From: Shewanella inventionis
GTDB lineage: Bacteria > Pseudomonadota > Gammaproteobacteria > Enterobacterales > Shewanellaceae
Reading direction: 5' to 3'
Assembly: GCF_014641855.1 (NCBI RefSeq)
Contig: NZ_BMII01000010.1
Span: 1 to 64,000 of the forward strand
Length of the DNA: 64,000 nucleotides
Shown here: positions 54,457-63,212 of the stretch, piece after piece
Numbering within the stretch: position 1 is the stretch's first letter
Layout: the number at the start of each line of letters is the position of its first letter
Made by a program: the position numbers and the translations under genes
Notes under the pieces: generated by a model
Database searches by the model: none
Seen by the model: the letters and a program-made list of their open reading frames with translations, nothing else
Told to the model about the DNA's origin: nothing

Positions 54457-57400
54457 ATGATTGACATCACCATAGACGGCGTAACCCTATCACTGCCTAA
54501 AGCAGATAGCTTGCTCAAAGCCGCCACAGATGCCGGTATTAACATCCCTAGCTTGTGTGACTTTTCCCACAATCAAGCCAAGCAGCACTGTAACTTATGC
54601 CAAGTACAAATCAAAAACCATGATGGTAGTTTACGCTGTGCTCGTGCATGTGAAACCGCTCTAGAAACAGGCTTGGATGTGATTACCCAGTCGAGCTATT
54701 TAAGTAAAGTGCGCCAGCAAGCACTTAACGACATCTTAAGCGACCACTTTGCCGACTGTGAAGCACCATGCCAAACAGCCTGCCCTGCGGGTGTAGATGT
54801 GCAATCTTACCTTTACCACATTGGCAAGGGCGACCATCACGAAGCCGTTAAAGTCATCAAACAAACCTTGCCATTACCCTTATCGATTGGCCGTGTTTGC
54901 CCAGCATTTTGTGAAGCACAGTGTCGCCGAGGGCTAGTTGATGAACCTGTCGCCATTAGGCAGCTCAAGCGTCATGCTGCTGATTTAGACTTAAATGATC
55001 TTGAGTCTTACGTACCACCCAAAGCACCCGCGACCAACAAGCGCGTTGCCATTATTGGTAGCGGCCCAGCAGGCTTAACCGCTGGGTATTACCTGTCAAA
55101 TAACGGCCACGATGTCACCATTATGGAGTCTGCCCCAAAAGCAGGTGGCTGGCTGCGTTATGGTATTCCCGAGTACCGTTTGCCCAAAGCGATTTTAGAT
55201 AAAGAAATTGAACTACTGACTCGCAATGGCCTTAAGATTAAAACGGGTTGTGCATTGGGCCGCGATACTAACTTAACTGAGTTAGTAGCTAATTATGATG
55301 CCGTTTGTCTGGCCATTGGCGCGCAAAAAGCGGTGCCAATGAACTACCCAGGTAGCGACTTACAAGGCTGCTATTTAGGTGTCGATTACTTACGCGATTA
55401 TTGCACCGACAAAACATTAATCACAGGTAAAAAAGTGGCCGTCATTGGTGGCGGAAATACCGCTATCGATTGTGCCCGCACCGCACTTAGAGATGGCGCC
55501 GATGTCACCTTAATCTATCGTCGTAGCCGCGAAGAAATGCCCGCCGAACCTTACGAAATCCACGAGGCTGAAGTTGAAGGGGTTAAGTTTCATTTTCTGA
55601 CAAATCCAATCGAAAACCACAGCGACAACCAGGGCCGTGTCTGTGCCGTCACGTTTGCAAAAATGGCATTGGGCGAACCAGATGCCTCAGGCAGACGTTC
55701 GCCTAAAGCTACTGGCGAAACCTTTAAAGAAGCCTTCGACACCGTGATCCCTGCGGTATCTCAACAAGTCGATTTAGACTTTTTAGAACAACCCGAAAAT
55801 CAAATAGACACTGGCCACATCGCTCTGAGCCGTTGGCACACTTTCTTGGGGTGTGAGCAAACCATGTCTGCTGGGGTTGAAAAACTGTTTGTTATTGGTG
55901 ATTCTCGCACCGGCCCAGGTACCGCTGTAGCCGCGGTTGCAGACGGCCGCAAAGCCGCTGAAGCCATTGAAGGTTTACTTAAAGAAGGCCTAACCTGCCA
56001 TTTAGAGCCACAACAATTTAACTCACGCAAAGCAAAAAAAACCGCATCGTTAGCGGCAAATACTTACCCTGAATTATACCCAGACACCTCGAAACGCCCG
56101 CGTTTGAAAATGCCCGAGCTAAACCAGCTCACACGCACGGTTAACTTTGCAGAAGTTGAACTCGGTTTTAAACCAGACAAAGCAATGCAAGAAGCAATGC
56201 GTTGCCTAGAATGTGCCTGCCAAGCCAACACCGACTGTAAATTACGCGACTATGCCACCGAATATAAAGTCGATAGTAATAGTATTGAACAGCCCCGAGC
56301 CCGTAAATTTAAAGTCGATAATAGCGCCCCGTTTATCACCTTTGATGCCAATCGCTGCATCAGTTGTGGTGCCTGCGTTGAAGCTTGCCATCAGCAAAGT
56401 GGCCATAATGTGATTAGCTTTGCGCCCAATAGTTACCAAGCACTACCCGATGCAGCAGGCACAACAGACAGTCGCCGAAATGCACCACGCGTCGGCTTTA
56501 GCGCATCAATGAACGACAGCGATTGTGTGCAGTGTGGTAACTGTGTACAAGTGTGCCCAACGGGTGCATTAGTCGATGCCAGAGATAAAACTCAAGGTAC
56601 ACACCGAGCGCTAACCAAAACCTCAACAGTATGTACTTATTGTGGTGTAGGATGCCGGGTTGAGCTTCATGTTGATCAAGCCAAAAACCGCGTAATGCGC
56701 GTCACTGGCGACAACAACTCACTGGTTAATGAAGGGATGTTATGCGTAAAAGGCCGCTCTGGTTTTGACTTTTTAAACAGCCCTAAGCGTCTTACCACGC
56801 CGTTAATCCGTAAAAATGGTCAGTTACAACCGGCAAGCTGGAGCGAAGCCATTAACTACATTGCCGAGCAACTTAAGCCGATTAAAGAGGCCGCTGGGCC
56901 AAGTAAATTTGCCGCGTTATCTTCAGCAAAATGCACCAACGAAGAAAACTATTTAATGCAAAAGTTTACTCGTAGCATTATGGGCACTAACAGCATAGAT
57001 CACTGCGCAAGATTGTGTCATTCATCATCAGTTGCAGGCTTGTTCGACACCATTGGTGGTGGGGCAATGACCAATGATATTCCAAGCATAAAAGAGTCTG
57101 ATGTTATTTTTATTATCGGCTCAGATACCACCAGCGCTCACCCTATTATTGCCTCTCACATTAAACGTGCTGTCAACCAACATGGTGCGCGCTTAATTGT
57201 CGCAGACCCTAAAAAAACCACCATAGCAGACAGCGCCACCCTCTATGTCTCCCATAAACCCGGCACAGACGTTATGCTGCTCAATGCCATCATGCAGCAA
57301 ATTATTCTTAATAATTGGCAAGACCAAGATTACATTGATAATCGGGTTGAATATTACGAATTGCTTAAGCAAGAAGTGCTCAAACCTGCTTACAATCTAA

Positions 57401-58680
57401 AAAATGCGGCATTACTTACCGGTGTCAGTGCTGAAGACATTGCCAAGATGGCAAAAATGATTGGTACCGCAACCAAAACAGCCATGTACTATGCAATGGG
57501 GATCACCCAACATACCACCGGCTATGACAACGTAGTCTCGACCTCTAATTTACAATTACTCTGTGGCAACATAGGCGTGGTCGGCGGCGGATTAAACCCA
57601 CTGCGTGGCCAAAGTAACGTGCAAGGCGCTTGCGATATGGGCGCGTTACCCGATTTTTATCCGGGTTATCAAAAAATTAATAACCCCGCCAATAACGCCA
57701 AATTTGCCCATGCATGGGGTAACAACTCATTGCCTTCGACACCCGGTTATGCCGCTACAGAAATCATGCATGCCATCGTCAAAAATAAAATCGATGCCTT
57801 GTATATATTGGGCGAAAACCCAGTACTGAGCGACCCAGATCAGGCCCATGTGATTGCCGCACTCGAAAAAATTAACTTTATGGTCGTGCAAGATATTTTC
57901 TTAACCGAAACCGCCCAAATGGCGCATGTAGTATTGCCTGCCAGCGCCTTTGCAGAAAAACAAGGTCACGTCACCAACACCGAACGCCGCGTGCAACAAC
58001 TTCGGGTAGCATTAACCCCACCGGGTGATGCAATGCTCGACTGGCAAGTCATCCAAATGATCGCCAATAAACTCGATGCCAATTGGCAATATCAAAGCGC
58101 CAAGGATATTTGGCACGAAATCAACCAGGTTACCCCGCAATATCAAGGCTTAACTTGGCAACGTCTCGAGCATAAAGTGGATGGTTTGCAATGGCCATGT
58201 TTTGATGAGAACCATCCCGGCACACCGGTTTTACATAGCGAAACCTTTTTACGCGGTAAAGGCCGCATGATCCCTGTCAGTTATCAATTCCCGGCTGAAA
58301 TGCCCGATAGTGATTACCCACTAATCTTGTCTACAGGGCGTTTATTGGAGCAGTTCCATACCGGCACCATGACCCGGAAAACCCCAGAACTTGATATTAA
58401 AGGGGCGCCAAGAGTGATGATTTCGGTATATGACGCCGAGCAACTCGGGGTGAAAAATGGTGATATGTTAACCCTCAGCACGCGCCGAGGCGCCATTGAA
58501 ATCGCAGCTTTTGTTACTAAACGAGCGCAAGTCGGGGTATTATTTTTACCCTTCCACTTTGCCGAATCTGCCGCAAATAAACTGACAATTAATGCATTAG
58601 ACCCTATTGCAAAAATCCCTGAGTTTAAGGTGTGTTCAGTTAAAGCAGAAAAGTCACAACACACAATGACAATGGCATAG
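54457..58680 (+). CDS. single-chain formate dehydrogenase fusion: 2Fe-2S, GltD-like, 4Fe-4S and molybdopterin domains
   Basis: Four modules are in one 1407-residue cytosolic chain. (1) A 2Fe-2S ferredoxin with Cys34, Cys45, Cys48 and Cys61. (2) A GltD/NfnB-like NAD(P)H oxidoreductase with Cys101, 105 and 109, an FAD loop IIGSGPAGLTAGYYL near 200 and an NAD loop IGGGNTAIDCA near 330. (3) Two 4Fe-4S clusters (CISCGACVEAC and CVQCGNCVQVC, 634-700). (4) A molybdopterin domain with CTYCGVGC and active Cys854 (TGT codon) in ARLCHSS, replacing selenocysteine of FdhF. It should oxidise formate and hand electrons to NAD(P), possibly with ferredoxin. The start MIDITIDG is weakly supported by AAGG upstream. 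A terminator follows. Confidence 0.88.
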   Translation: MIDITIDGVTLSLPKADSLLKAATDAGINIPSLCDFSHNQAKQHCNLCQVQIKNHDGSLRCARACETALETGLDVITQSSYLSKVRQQALNDILSDHFADCEAPCQTACPAGVDVQSYLYHIGKGDHHEAVKVIKQTLPLPLSIGRVCPAFCEAQCRRGLVDEPVAIRQLKRHAADLDLNDLESYVPPKAPATNKRVAIIGSGPAGLTAGYYLSNNGHDVTIMESAPKAGGWLRYGIPEYRLPKAILDKEIELLTRNGLKIKTGCALGRDTNLTELVANYDAVCLAIGAQKAVPMNYPGSDLQGCYLGVDYLRDYCTDKTLITGKKVAVIGGGNTAIDCARTALRDGADVTLIYRRSREEMPAEPYEIHEAEVEGVKFHFLTNPIENHSDNQGRVCAVTFAKMALGEPDASGRRSPKATGETFKEAFDTVIPAVSQQVDLDFLEQPENQIDTGHIALSRWHTFLGCEQTMSAGVEKLFVIGDSRTGPGTAVAAVADGRKAAEAIEGLLKEGLTCHLEPQQFNSRKAKKTASLAANTYPELYPDTSKRPRLKMPELNQLTRTVNFAEVELGFKPDKAMQEAMRCLECACQANTDCKLRDYATEYKVDSNSIEQPRARKFKVDNSAPFITFDANRCISCGACVEACHQQSGHNVISFAPNSYQALPDAAGTTDSRRNAPRVGFSASMNDSDCVQCGNCVQVCPTGALVDARDKTQGTHRALTKTSTVCTYCGVGCRVELHVDQAKNRVMRVTGDNNSLVNEGMLCVKGRSGFDFLNSPKRLTTPLIRKNGQLQPASWSEAINYIAEQLKPIKEAAGPSKFAALSSAKCTNEENYLMQKFTRSIMGTNSIDHCARLCHSSSVAGLFDTIGGGAMTNDIPSIKESDVIFIIGSDTTSAHPIIASHIKRAVNQHGARLIVADPKKTTIADSATLYVSHKPGTDVMLLNAIMQQIILNNWQDQDYIDNRVEYYELLKQEVLKPAYNLKNAALLTGVSAEDIAKMAKMIGTATKTAMYYAMGITQHTTGYDNVVSTSNLQLLCGNIGVVGGGLNPLRGQSNVQGACDMGALPDFYPGYQKINNPANNAKFAHAWGNNSLPSTPGYAATEIMHAIVKNKIDALYILGENPVLSDPDQAHVIAALEKINFMVVQDIFLTETAQMAHVVLPASAFAEKQGHVTNTERRVQQLRVALTPPGDAMLDWQVIQMIANKLDANWQYQSAKDIWHEINQVTPQYQGLTWQRLEHKVDGLQWPCFDENHPGTPVLHSETFLRGKGRMIPVSYQFPAEMPDSDYPLILSTGRLLEQFHTGTMTRKTPELDIKGAPRVMISVYDAEQLGVKNGDMLTLSTRRGAIEIAAFVTKRAQVGVLFLPFHFAESAANKLTINALDPIAKIPEFKVCSVKAEKSQHTMTMA

Positions 58681-58696
58681 TTTTAATTATGAACGA

Positions 58697-58735
58697 AAAA
58701 TGCCTCGTCCTAATTAGGACGAGGCATTTTGGTTT
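58697..58735 (+). terminator. terminator after the formate dehydrogenase gene
   Basis: AAAATGCCTCGTCCTAATTA with its mirror half is a perfect 34-base palindrome (58697-58730). A T-rich tail follows after GG. Confidence 0.9.
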
Positions 58736-58773
58736 TGTATCACGTTACAGTTAACCATTATTTACACTAAAAA

Positions 58774-58807
58774 CGATTAGCGATTAGCGATTAGCGATTA
58801 GCGATTA
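58774..58807. repeat. 7-bp tandem repeat (CGATTAG)
   Basis: Four full and one partial copy of CGATTAG lie end to end, with no errors. The last copy overlaps the stop codon of the small membrane protein gene on the minus strand (58805-58807). Confidence 0.9.
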
Positions 58808-59026
58808 TCCATTAACCACTGTTGGCGCGATCTCGATATCTTTTTTAAGCACAAGCACAACCAGGTAAACCAAACCTAAAATAGGCACTATCGATAACCC
58901 TGCACCAATCACACCGGCTAAAACCGGCGTTTGCGTTTTACGACGACCTAAGTAATAACAAATACAGCCCATAATTAACGCAAAAACAATAATCAATTGG
59001 CCGACCAAAGTTGCATTAACATCCAT
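58805..59026 (-). CDS. small two-helix membrane protein of unknown function
   Basis: The 73-residue protein has two membrane helices (VGQLIIVFALIMGCICYYLG, about 8-27, and VLAGVIGAGLSIVPILGLVYLVVLVL, about 35-60) joined by a basic turn (RRKTQTP). GGAGAGGG directly before the ATG supports expression. The stop codon is formed by the first copy of a 7-bp repeat read on this strand, so repeat length changes could affect the C-terminus only if they delete that copy. Confidence 0.65.
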   Translation of the reverse strand: MDVNATLVGQLIIVFALIMGCICYYLGRRKTQTPVLAGVIGAGLSIVPILGLVYLVVLVLKKDIEIAPTVVNG

Positions 59027-59264
59027 TTACCCTCTCCTCATTAACCAGATACAACAAGCTAGCGCTCGGTATTTAACCACATTTAACATTAATATTACAT
59101 CCATATATTACCCACAGTAATGTGGAGTATTATTATTCGTTAAACAAGCGATGTTATTTGCAACCTTAACCCACTCAGCTTCCGCACTAAACTTGCCATT
59201 TTGCTGAATTATCGGTAGTTTTAACCGCATTGAAAGACGTAAAAATAACAACAAAGGATTACGA

Positions 59265-60107
59265 ATGGGAAACATACTTTGGGTGGCCTCTTACCCTAAA
59301 TCGGGTAACACTTGGGTACGCGCGTTTTTAGAGAACTACATTCAAAATCAAGATCAGCCTATCGACATTAATACGATGCACACCATTTCGACAGCCGAAT
59401 CAGCAGCGCATCGTTATCAAGCTTATTTACCAAAAGATAAAGCCGCAACCACAGAGCTTACCTTAGAAGAAGTCAGTGTTTTACGCCCTCAAGTGCAAGC
59501 CGACATCGCCCATCAGGCACAAGGCACCACATTTGTAAAAACCCACAACTATTTAGGCGAGTACAACGGCCAACCATTGCATAACTCTTCTGTTACCTCT
59601 GGGGCGATTTATGTTGTGCGTAATCCACTTGATGTGGTGATTTCGATGGCTAATTACTTTGATTACACCATAGATGAAGCCATTGCCTACATGGCAGAAG
59701 AAATGACAGGTACCCCAAACGAGGCAGCGCATGTTCCACAAATTATTACCTCGTGGTCGATGCATGTATCGAGCTGGACAAGCGACGATACCTCAAAGCT
59801 CATTTTACGTTACGAAGACATGCTAGATGATCCTAAAAAAGCCTTTCGTAAAGTTGAGTCATTTTTAGGCTTAAAGAAAGATCCTGCAAGGCTTAAAAAT
59901 GCCATTAAGCATTCATCATTTGCCCAATTAAAAGCCCAAGAAGCCAAACGTGGATTTGTTGAAAAGCATGAAAATGCCAATGCCTTCTTTAGAAAAGGCG
60001 GTAAGCATCAATGGCAATCACAGCTCACACCAGAGCAAGTCAAACGCATTGTTGATACCCATTACGAACAAATGAAGCGCTTTAAGTATTTACCTGCTGG
60101 GATGTAA
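59265..60107 (+). CDS. PAPS-dependent sulfotransferase family protein
   Basis: The 280-residue cytosolic protein has the sulfotransferase nucleotide-binding signatures: SYPKSGNTWVR (9-19, 5'-phosphosulfate loop) and YVVRNPLDVVISMANYF (3'-phosphate loop). A C-terminal GFVEKHENANAFFRKGGKHQWQ includes the RKG motif. It should transfer sulfate from PAPS to a small or surface molecule; the acceptor is unknown. AAAGGA before the ATG sets the start. No sulfation or glycan cluster lies beside it. Confidence 0.9.
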   Translation: MGNILWVASYPKSGNTWVRAFLENYIQNQDQPIDINTMHTISTAESAAHRYQAYLPKDKAATTELTLEEVSVLRPQVQADIAHQAQGTTFVKTHNYLGEYNGQPLHNSSVTSGAIYVVRNPLDVVISMANYFDYTIDEAIAYMAEEMTGTPNEAAHVPQIITSWSMHVSSWTSDDTSKLILRYEDMLDDPKKAFRKVESFLGLKKDPARLKNAIKHSSFAQLKAQEAKRGFVEKHENANAFFRKGGKHQWQSQLTPEQVKRIVDTHYEQMKRFKYLPAGM

Positions 60108-60125
60108 CTTAAAACAGCTAATATA

Positions 60126-60163
60126 AAAAAACGTCCTATTGCCGCTGCAATGGGACGTTTTTA
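60126..60163. terminator. bidirectional terminator between sulfotransferase and lgt genes
   Basis: AAAAACGTCCTATTGC / GCAATGGGACGTTTTT (one T-G pair), loop CGCT, with A on one side and T on the other. Confidence 0.9.
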
Positions 60164-60180
60164 TTAGCGATGTTCATCAG

Positions 60181-60957
60181 TTAGCGTTGCTTACGATAAG
60201 CCATCACTAACAACACCACACCAGTTAATAAAAATGGCAAACTTAGCCATTGGCCAGCACTTAACATCGACTCATGGTAAGCAGCCTGGCTGACTTTAAC
60301 GCTTTCTATTGCAATACGCGCACTAAATACCGACACTAAAAACACCCCAAAAATGGCACCGTGTTTTTGCTTCATATTGGTGTATTTGTAAATGGCGTAA
60401 AGACCAATAAAAATCACTAAGTATGCGAGTGATTCATACAGCTGCGCCGGGTGGCGCGGCAACATATCAACCCGTTTAAAAATAATGCCCCAAGGCTGAG
60501 TGGTCGGCTCGCCTAAAATTTCAGAGTTAGCAAAGTTAGCCATACGCACAAAAAAGCCAAATATTGCTGTTGCTATGGCTAGACGATCAAGCAAAAACAA
60601 AAACGGCAACTTCACTTGGCGTTGATAATAATACAAGGCCAATATGGCACCTAAACCGCCACCATGGCTGGCTAGACCGCCCTCCCAAATAGCCAGAATT
60701 TTAAGTGGATTAGCAAAGTAGTAAGCAGGATCATAAAAAACACAGTGGGCTAAACGTGCACCAACAATAATACCCACAACGCAATACACTAATAAATTAT
60801 CAAGTGACTCAAGATCTAAGCCTTCTTTTTTATAAAAGTGCTTCATCACTTGAAAACCCGTCGCAATGGCTAACGCAAACAGTGCACCGTACCAATGTAC
60901 AGTTAATCCCATAAACGAGACCAAAACAGGATTAAGATCCCAAACCAAGTGTTCCAA
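60181..60957 (-). CDS. lgt: prolipoprotein diacylglyceryl transferase, Bacteroidota-type
   Basis: Lgt attaches diacylglycerol to the lipobox Cys of lipoproteins in the inner membrane. The 258-residue protein has the seven-helix layout and the catalytic region WEGGLASHGGGLG (H103-type position), VRMANFANSEILGEPT and LPRHPAQLYESLAYL. These are versions I associate with Bacteroidota Lgt; usual Gammaproteobacterial Lgt has GGLSFHGG and GRIGNFINGELYG. The start is a TTG, with GGAG and AGGA upstream. No thyA is adjacent, unlike the usual gammaproteobacterial lgt. It may be a second, acquired copy. Confidence 0.88.
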   Translation of the reverse strand: MEHLVWDLNPVLVSFMGLTVHWYGALFALAIATGFQVMKHFYKKEGLDLESLDNLLVYCVVGIIVGARLAHCVFYDPAYYFANPLKILAIWEGGLASHGGGLGAILALYYYQRQVKLPFLFLLDRLAIATAIFGFFVRMANFANSEILGEPTTQPWGIIFKRVDMLPRHPAQLYESLAYLVIFIGLYAIYKYTNMKQKHGAIFGVFLVSVFSARIAIESVKVSQAAYHESMLSAGQWLSLPFLLTGVVLLVMAYRKQR

Positions 60958-61144
60958 ATTTCCTACTCCAAATGAATGCTATGCGTTAACACATTATGCT
61001 AAAACAACTTAACCACAGATGATACGTAACTGTAGAGAAAGTTTCATCAATCTGAGTGAGGTAAATTAACAATGAGGCAGTAAATAAGGTAACATTTCAT
61101 GTTACCGATGCTAAACATCCAGATTGTTAGAGTTAACCCAATTA

Positions 61145-61984
61145 ATGACCAATAAAACCGAATTCCATATTGATATCCTTGAGCAAACTACGGATGCCAT
61201 TGAGCTTTTGGCGCAAGCAAGTGGTTTAGGTAAGCAAGTATTAAAAGATGCCATGCAAAAAGGCGCTATTTGGCACAGCCATGGTAAACAAACCAACCGT
61301 ATTCGGCGGGCAAAAAAACCACTGCAAGCGGGCGATAAACTGCATCTTTATTACAATCAACACATACTCGATGAACAAGTCACACCTGCAGAGCTGTTAT
61401 TTGATGAAACTGACTACAGTGTATGGTACAAGCCTTACGGCATGCGCTGCCAGGGGTCAAAGTGGAGCGACCACACCACCATTAATCGTTTTGCCGAGCT
61501 AAACATGCAGCCCCAGCGCAATGCATTTATAATTCATCGTCTTGACCGTGCTGCCACAGGGCTATTAATTCTCGGACACAGTAAAAAAGCCACTGCCGCT
61601 ATCGCTAAATTATTTGAAACGCGCGCATTAGAAAAACACTACGAAGTAATTGTTCACGGCAAGTTTTCCAGTGAAACAGTACAAATTGACACCCCTGTCG
61701 ATAACAAGCCAGCGCTGTCTCATGCAACATTAATAACCTATCATTCAGGGCTCAATCAATCTAAAGTGCAGGTCAAAATCGACACGGGGCGAAAGCATCA
61801 AATTCGCATTCATATGGCCAGCTTAGGCCATCCGGTGGTGGGTGACCGATTACACGGCGAGGCTGATAACACTTCGCCCGACCTTAAATTAACCTCGTGT
61901 TATTTTACATTTCAATGCCCGTTAACGGCTAAGCAGAAAGTCTTTGAACTGCCTGAAAAGTATCGCCCCCAATTTGCAGAATAA
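61145..61984 (+). CDS. RluA-family pseudouridine synthase
   Basis: The 279-residue protein has a catalytic IIHRLDRAATGLLILGHSKKA with the catalytic Asp, and HYEVIVHGKF and GRKHQIRIHMASLGHPVVGDRLHG of the RluA fold. The N-terminal region (DAIELLAQASGLGKQVLKDAMQKGAIW) may be an S4-like part. It modifies uridine in rRNA or tRNA; the site is not clear. ATG 61145 is preferred to TTG 61124. It is followed by a DUF2057 gene after 47 bases. Confidence 0.9.
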   Translation: MTNKTEFHIDILEQTTDAIELLAQASGLGKQVLKDAMQKGAIWHSHGKQTNRIRRAKKPLQAGDKLHLYYNQHILDEQVTPAELLFDETDYSVWYKPYGMRCQGSKWSDHTTINRFAELNMQPQRNAFIIHRLDRAATGLLILGHSKKATAAIAKLFETRALEKHYEVIVHGKFSSETVQIDTPVDNKPALSHATLITYHSGLNQSKVQVKIDTGRKHQIRIHMASLGHPVVGDRLHGEADNTSPDLKLTSCYFTFQCPLTAKQKVFELPEKYRPQFAE

Positions 61985-62031
61985 TCTGCAATACAGCCAA
62001 AGCATTACACCACAAAACCAGGACGCTATTT

Positions 62032-62691
62032 ATGCGATTACTCATTAGTTTAATAATCTTGTTAATTTGCACAAACACATCTGCCGCCACATTACTGTTA
62101 CCTGACAATGCCAATACGGTATTGGTAAATGGTGTTGCGACTGAGCAGCAACAAGTTGCCTTAGACATCAACACTCCACAGGGGCTGCAACAAATCGCTT
62201 TTCGCTATCATGCCCGCTTTAGAGATCAAGGTAGTCAACATAGCTTTAGCTCAGACGTAATTATTTTGCGTTTTGCCGCGAGTGACCAAGATTATCAATT
62301 ATCACTACCCAGCATCCGCTCACAAAGCAATGCGACACAATTTAATCAACAACCACAGATAACCTTAACCAATCAAGCAGGCCAAGTAATTGAGTTTACG
62401 CAAGATAAATTGATGAAATCTGGCCTTCAAATAGGCCGTGATTTTGAAACTGAAATAGCTAAGTATAATGCCTCTGGCGCCATCGCAGCCTGGAATGCAG
62501 CCTCTGTTGCACTCAAGCCGACAGCGACAACAAACACAAACGCATCGGCAATAGCAGAATCTACAGCACAAGAACTGCATAAAACAGATGCCGTAGTAGA
62601 TCAACAAGAAGTGAATAATATGCTTGATTACTGGTACCAAAAAGCAAGCCCACAAACTCAAGCTGAGTTTAAGGCCAGAATAAATCAGTAA
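62032..62691 (+). CDS. DUF2057-family periplasmic protein
   Basis: The 219-residue protein has a signal peptide (LLISLIILLICTNTSA) and a DUF2057 (YccT-like) start (LLLPDNANTVLVNG). The middle has a beta-rich region with IAFRYHARFRDQGSQHSF. The role is unknown in the family. The C-terminal 50 residues are Ala/Thr-rich. It lies 47 bases after the RluA-type gene and may be cotranscribed. Confidence 0.82.
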   Translation: MRLLISLIILLICTNTSAATLLLPDNANTVLVNGVATEQQQVALDINTPQGLQQIAFRYHARFRDQGSQHSFSSDVIILRFAASDQDYQLSLPSIRSQSNATQFNQQPQITLTNQAGQVIEFTQDKLMKSGLQIGRDFETEIAKYNASGAIAAWNAASVALKPTATTNTNASAIAESTAQELHKTDAVVDQQEVNNMLDYWYQKASPQTQAEFKARINQ

Positions 62692-62734
62692 TGTGCTTTT
62701 TATTGGAGGTGTAAAGGGATATATCGCTTTCTAT

Positions 62735-63202
62735 CTAGGTGCAAATATCGGCAAATGTCGCATTGAGTAGGCGTTGTAAATCATCGGGTTTAAGTGAAAT
62801 ATCTAAACCCCTTTTGCCGGCGCTGACATAAATGTGCTCAAATTGCAGTGCAGAAGCATCAATCACCGTGGCTAAGCGTCTTTTTTGCCCTAATGGGCTT
62901 ACACCTCCAAGTACATAACCGCTGGAACGCTCAACCGCTATTGCCTCAGCCATATGGGCTTTTTTAGCCCCCGCGGCTTTGGCCATTAACTTCATGCTCA
63001 ACATCGAAGACACTGGCACAACTGCCACAGCTAACTTTTGATTATCAAGGCTCACCACCAAGGTTTTAAAGACTTGCTCGACTGGCAACGCTAATTTTTG
63101 TGCAGCCTCTAAGCCATAGGACTCACTACTGGCATCATGTTGATACTCGTGCACCTTAAAATCAATCTTATGCTTTTTGGCTATATCAATGGCTGGGGTC
63201 AT
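62735..63202 (-). CDS. ybaK: Cys-tRNA(Pro)/Cys-tRNA(Cys) deacylase YbaK
   Basis: YbaK removes Cys wrongly loaded on tRNA(Pro). The 155-residue length is typical. QVFKTLVV holds the catalytic Lys, and GGVSPLGQKRRL the GxxSP loop near 100. MKLMAKAAGAKKAHMAE is also typical. ATG 63202 is preferred, with GTGAG five bases upstream; GTG 63208 would add two residues. It starts ten bases after the stop of the transporter gene on the same strand, so the two are likely cotranscribed. Confidence 0.92.
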   Translation of the reverse strand: MTPAIDIAKKHKIDFKVHEYQHDASSESYGLEAAQKLALPVEQVFKTLVVSLDNQKLAVAVVPVSSMLSMKLMAKAAGAKKAHMAEAIAVERSSGYVLGGVSPLGQKRRLATVIDASALQFEHIYVSAGKRGLDISLKPDDLQRLLNATFADICT

Positions 63203-63212
63203 AACCACTCAC

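Noticed and set aside
57016-57018. Selenocysteine at the formate dehydrogenase active site
   Set aside because: The codon is TGT for Cys, and no TGA lies in the frame, so this is the Cys form.
58774-58807. CGATTAG array as a CRISPR or attachment site
   Set aside because: The unit is only 7 bp with no spacers and no cas genes.
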